Below, one piece after another: positions 4,855 to 5,477 of a stretch of DNA of 5,477 nt (positions are counted from its first letter, which is position 1; every line of letters starts with the position of its first letter). The notes beneath the pieces are model-generated. The model did no database searches, was not told where the DNA came from, and saw only the letters and a list, made by a program, of their open reading frames with translations. Source of the DNA: Eubacteriales bacterium (GTDB lineage: Bacteria; Bacillota_A; Clostridia; Christensenellales; Aristaeellaceae); contig JAQUXV010000203.1 of the NCBI GenBank assembly GCA_028692205.1, forward strand, positions 1 to 5,477, in the 5' to 3' direction. Position numbers and translations under genes: made by a program.

Positions 4855-5018
4855 CAGGGAAACGATGGGTAATCACGTCTGCGATTGCAGCGGCGGCGGC
4901 TTCCAATTTGTGCGAGAAGAGCCGCAGGAATAGCGGAGCTATTTCAAGGTTCTTCGAGCGCAAAGTGGAGGTGCGCCACCGTTGCAGGCGCGGGCGTGAG
5001 TTGCCCATCATTTCCCTG
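4855..5018. repeat. 164-bp imperfect foldback made of inverted repeat copies B and C
   Basis: Copy B (4855-4936, plus) faces copy C (5018 to about 4939, minus). The outermost 15 bp of each arm agree at 14 positions, and the next 60 or so align throughout at roughly three quarters identity with a few single-base gaps. The arms meet at GGA (4935-4937). Many arm differences are C/T or G/A transitions, and several of them leave G-U pairs in a plus-strand RNA. The right edge is only 6 bp from the phosphorylase stop. No transposase, no T-run and no target duplication were seen. It may be a MITE- or REP-like element or a structured RNA. Confidence 0.65.
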
Positions 5019-5024
5019 TAAATA

Positions 5025-5477
5025 CTATAAGCTTTCGATCACGCCGTCCAGCAGCGCGCGGAAGGTGCCTTTTACCTTGTTGCCCATCTCCATGACTTCC
5101 TCGTGGTTCAGGGGCTGATCCAGCACGCCCGCCGCCATATTGGTAATACAGCTAATGCCCAGCACGCGCATGCCGCCGTGGCGGGCCACGATAATTTCCG
5201 GCACCGTGCTCATGCCCACGGCGTCCGCGCCCAGCGTGCGCACCATACGGATTTCAGCGGGGGTTTCGTAGGTGGGGCCGTTGAGCCAGCAGTACACACC
5301 CTGCTGCAGAGGAATTTCCAGCTTCGCAGCCGTATCCAGCGTGAGGGCCTGCAGCTCGCGGTCCAGCGCTCGGGTCATATCGGGGAAGCGGGGGCCGTAT
5401 TTATCCAGGTTCGGGCCGGTAAGCGGGTTCTTGCCGGACAGGTTAAGCACGTCGGTAATCAGCATCAGGTCGCCCGC
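5025..5477 (-). CDS. punA: purine-nucleoside phosphorylase, trimeric (PNP/MTAP) type, C-terminal part
   Basis: The last 150 residues of a PNP-I family enzyme are visible; the family is usually about 270 residues, so the N-terminus lies beyond 5477. The enzyme splits inosine and guanosine with phosphate to base and ribose 1-phosphate in cytoplasmic purine salvage. Numbered from the window edge, signatures are GPTYETPAEIR (67-77), with the glutamate that fits the purine ring motif, LGADAVGMSTVPE (82-94), with the methionine that contacts ribose, and the GISCITN motif (107-113), whose Asn marks 6-oxopurine specificity in the family. AAGVL and an alpha-helical tail follow. The stop is TAG at 5027-5025. 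The gene is co-directional with the protease operon but separated by 433 bp and a good promoter, so it is probably a different transcription unit. The symbol follows common usage; pnp is also used. Confidence 0.93.
   Translation of the reverse strand, partial: AGDLMLITDVLNLSGKNPLTGPNLDKYGPRFPDMTRALDRELQALTLDTAAKLEIPLQQGVYCWLNGPTYETPAEIRMVRTLGADAVGMSTVPEIIVARHGGMRVLGISCITNMAAGVLDQPLNHEEVMEMGNKVKGTFRALLDGVIESL

Larger units (their letters stand above)
4592..5024. other. 433-bp intergenic region: leader, promoter and repeat cluster, no convincing gene
   Basis: From the protease side it holds the ribosome binding site and leader, the promoter at 4647-4675, a weak 7-bp dyad (CTGTTCT 4684-4690 with AGAACAG 4728-4734), and then repeat copies A, B and C up to 5018. 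Overlapping ORFs of 91 codons (plus) and 81 codons (minus) cross the repeats. They use different frames of the same repeat and show no known domain, so they are probably not genes. Confidence 0.6.

Noticed and set aside
4736..5018. CRISPR array
   Set aside because: There are only three copies, one is inverted, the conserved blocks are split within each unit, and spacing is not that of repeat-spacer arrays.
4746..5021. Overlapping 91-codon (plus) and 81-codon (minus, 4766-5011) ORFs
   Set aside because: Both lie within the repeat cluster, read the repeat copies in different frames and resemble no known protein, so the nucleotide repeat explains them better.

Overview
The window looks like a chromosomal segment of a fairly GC-rich, low-complexity-free Clostridia-type Firmicute (Bacillota). 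The reasons are gene content (TmcAL, the ScpA/ScpB condensin partners, an M50 site-2-type protease and a trimeric-type purine nucleoside phosphorylase), strong GGAGG-type ribosome binding sites, GTG and TTG starts, and a gene order of protease-scpA-scpB that is common in Clostridia. Assignment below class level is not supported by what can be seen.

Layout, left to right. Positions 1-8 hold only the first codons of a minus-strand gene. It diverges from tmcAL (242-1426, +) across a 233-bp AT-rich promoter region carrying three alternating ATACAA/TTGTAT half-sites. From 1427 to 1856 there is no convincing gene: a weak terminator-like stem, a strongly structured stretch (about 1565-1745), and then the hairpins of an insertion sequence end. 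An IS200-type element of roughly 700 bp follows (about 1750-2440), with one AT-rich transposase gene on the minus strand. Its reading frame has an amber codon at codon 10, and its ribosome binding site is buried in a long hairpin. Two 23-bp near-identical GC-rich hairpins (1573-1595 and 2462-2484) flank it in direct orientation.

From 2507 to 4591 a tight minus-strand operon reads M50 protease, scpA, scpB, with overlaps of 1 bp and 14 bp. A good sigma-A-type promoter (TTGAGT, 17 bp, TATAAT) lies about 60-85 bp upstream of the protease start. ScpA and ScpB work together with SMC in chromosome condensation and segregation. The protease probably shares only transcription with them. Convergent tmcAL and this operon meet at the IS.

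Between the operon and the last gene (4592-5024) there is no recognised gene. After the promoter comes an unusual cluster of three diverged copies of an approximately 80-bp repeat, two of which face each other to form a 164-bp imperfect foldback. The window ends inside a minus-strand purine nucleoside phosphorylase gene (C-terminal 150 residues visible).

The most interesting parts are non-coding: the A/B/C repeat-foldback cluster at 4736-5018, the translational-control hairpin plus amber codon in the IS transposase, and the unexplained structured region at 1565-1745.
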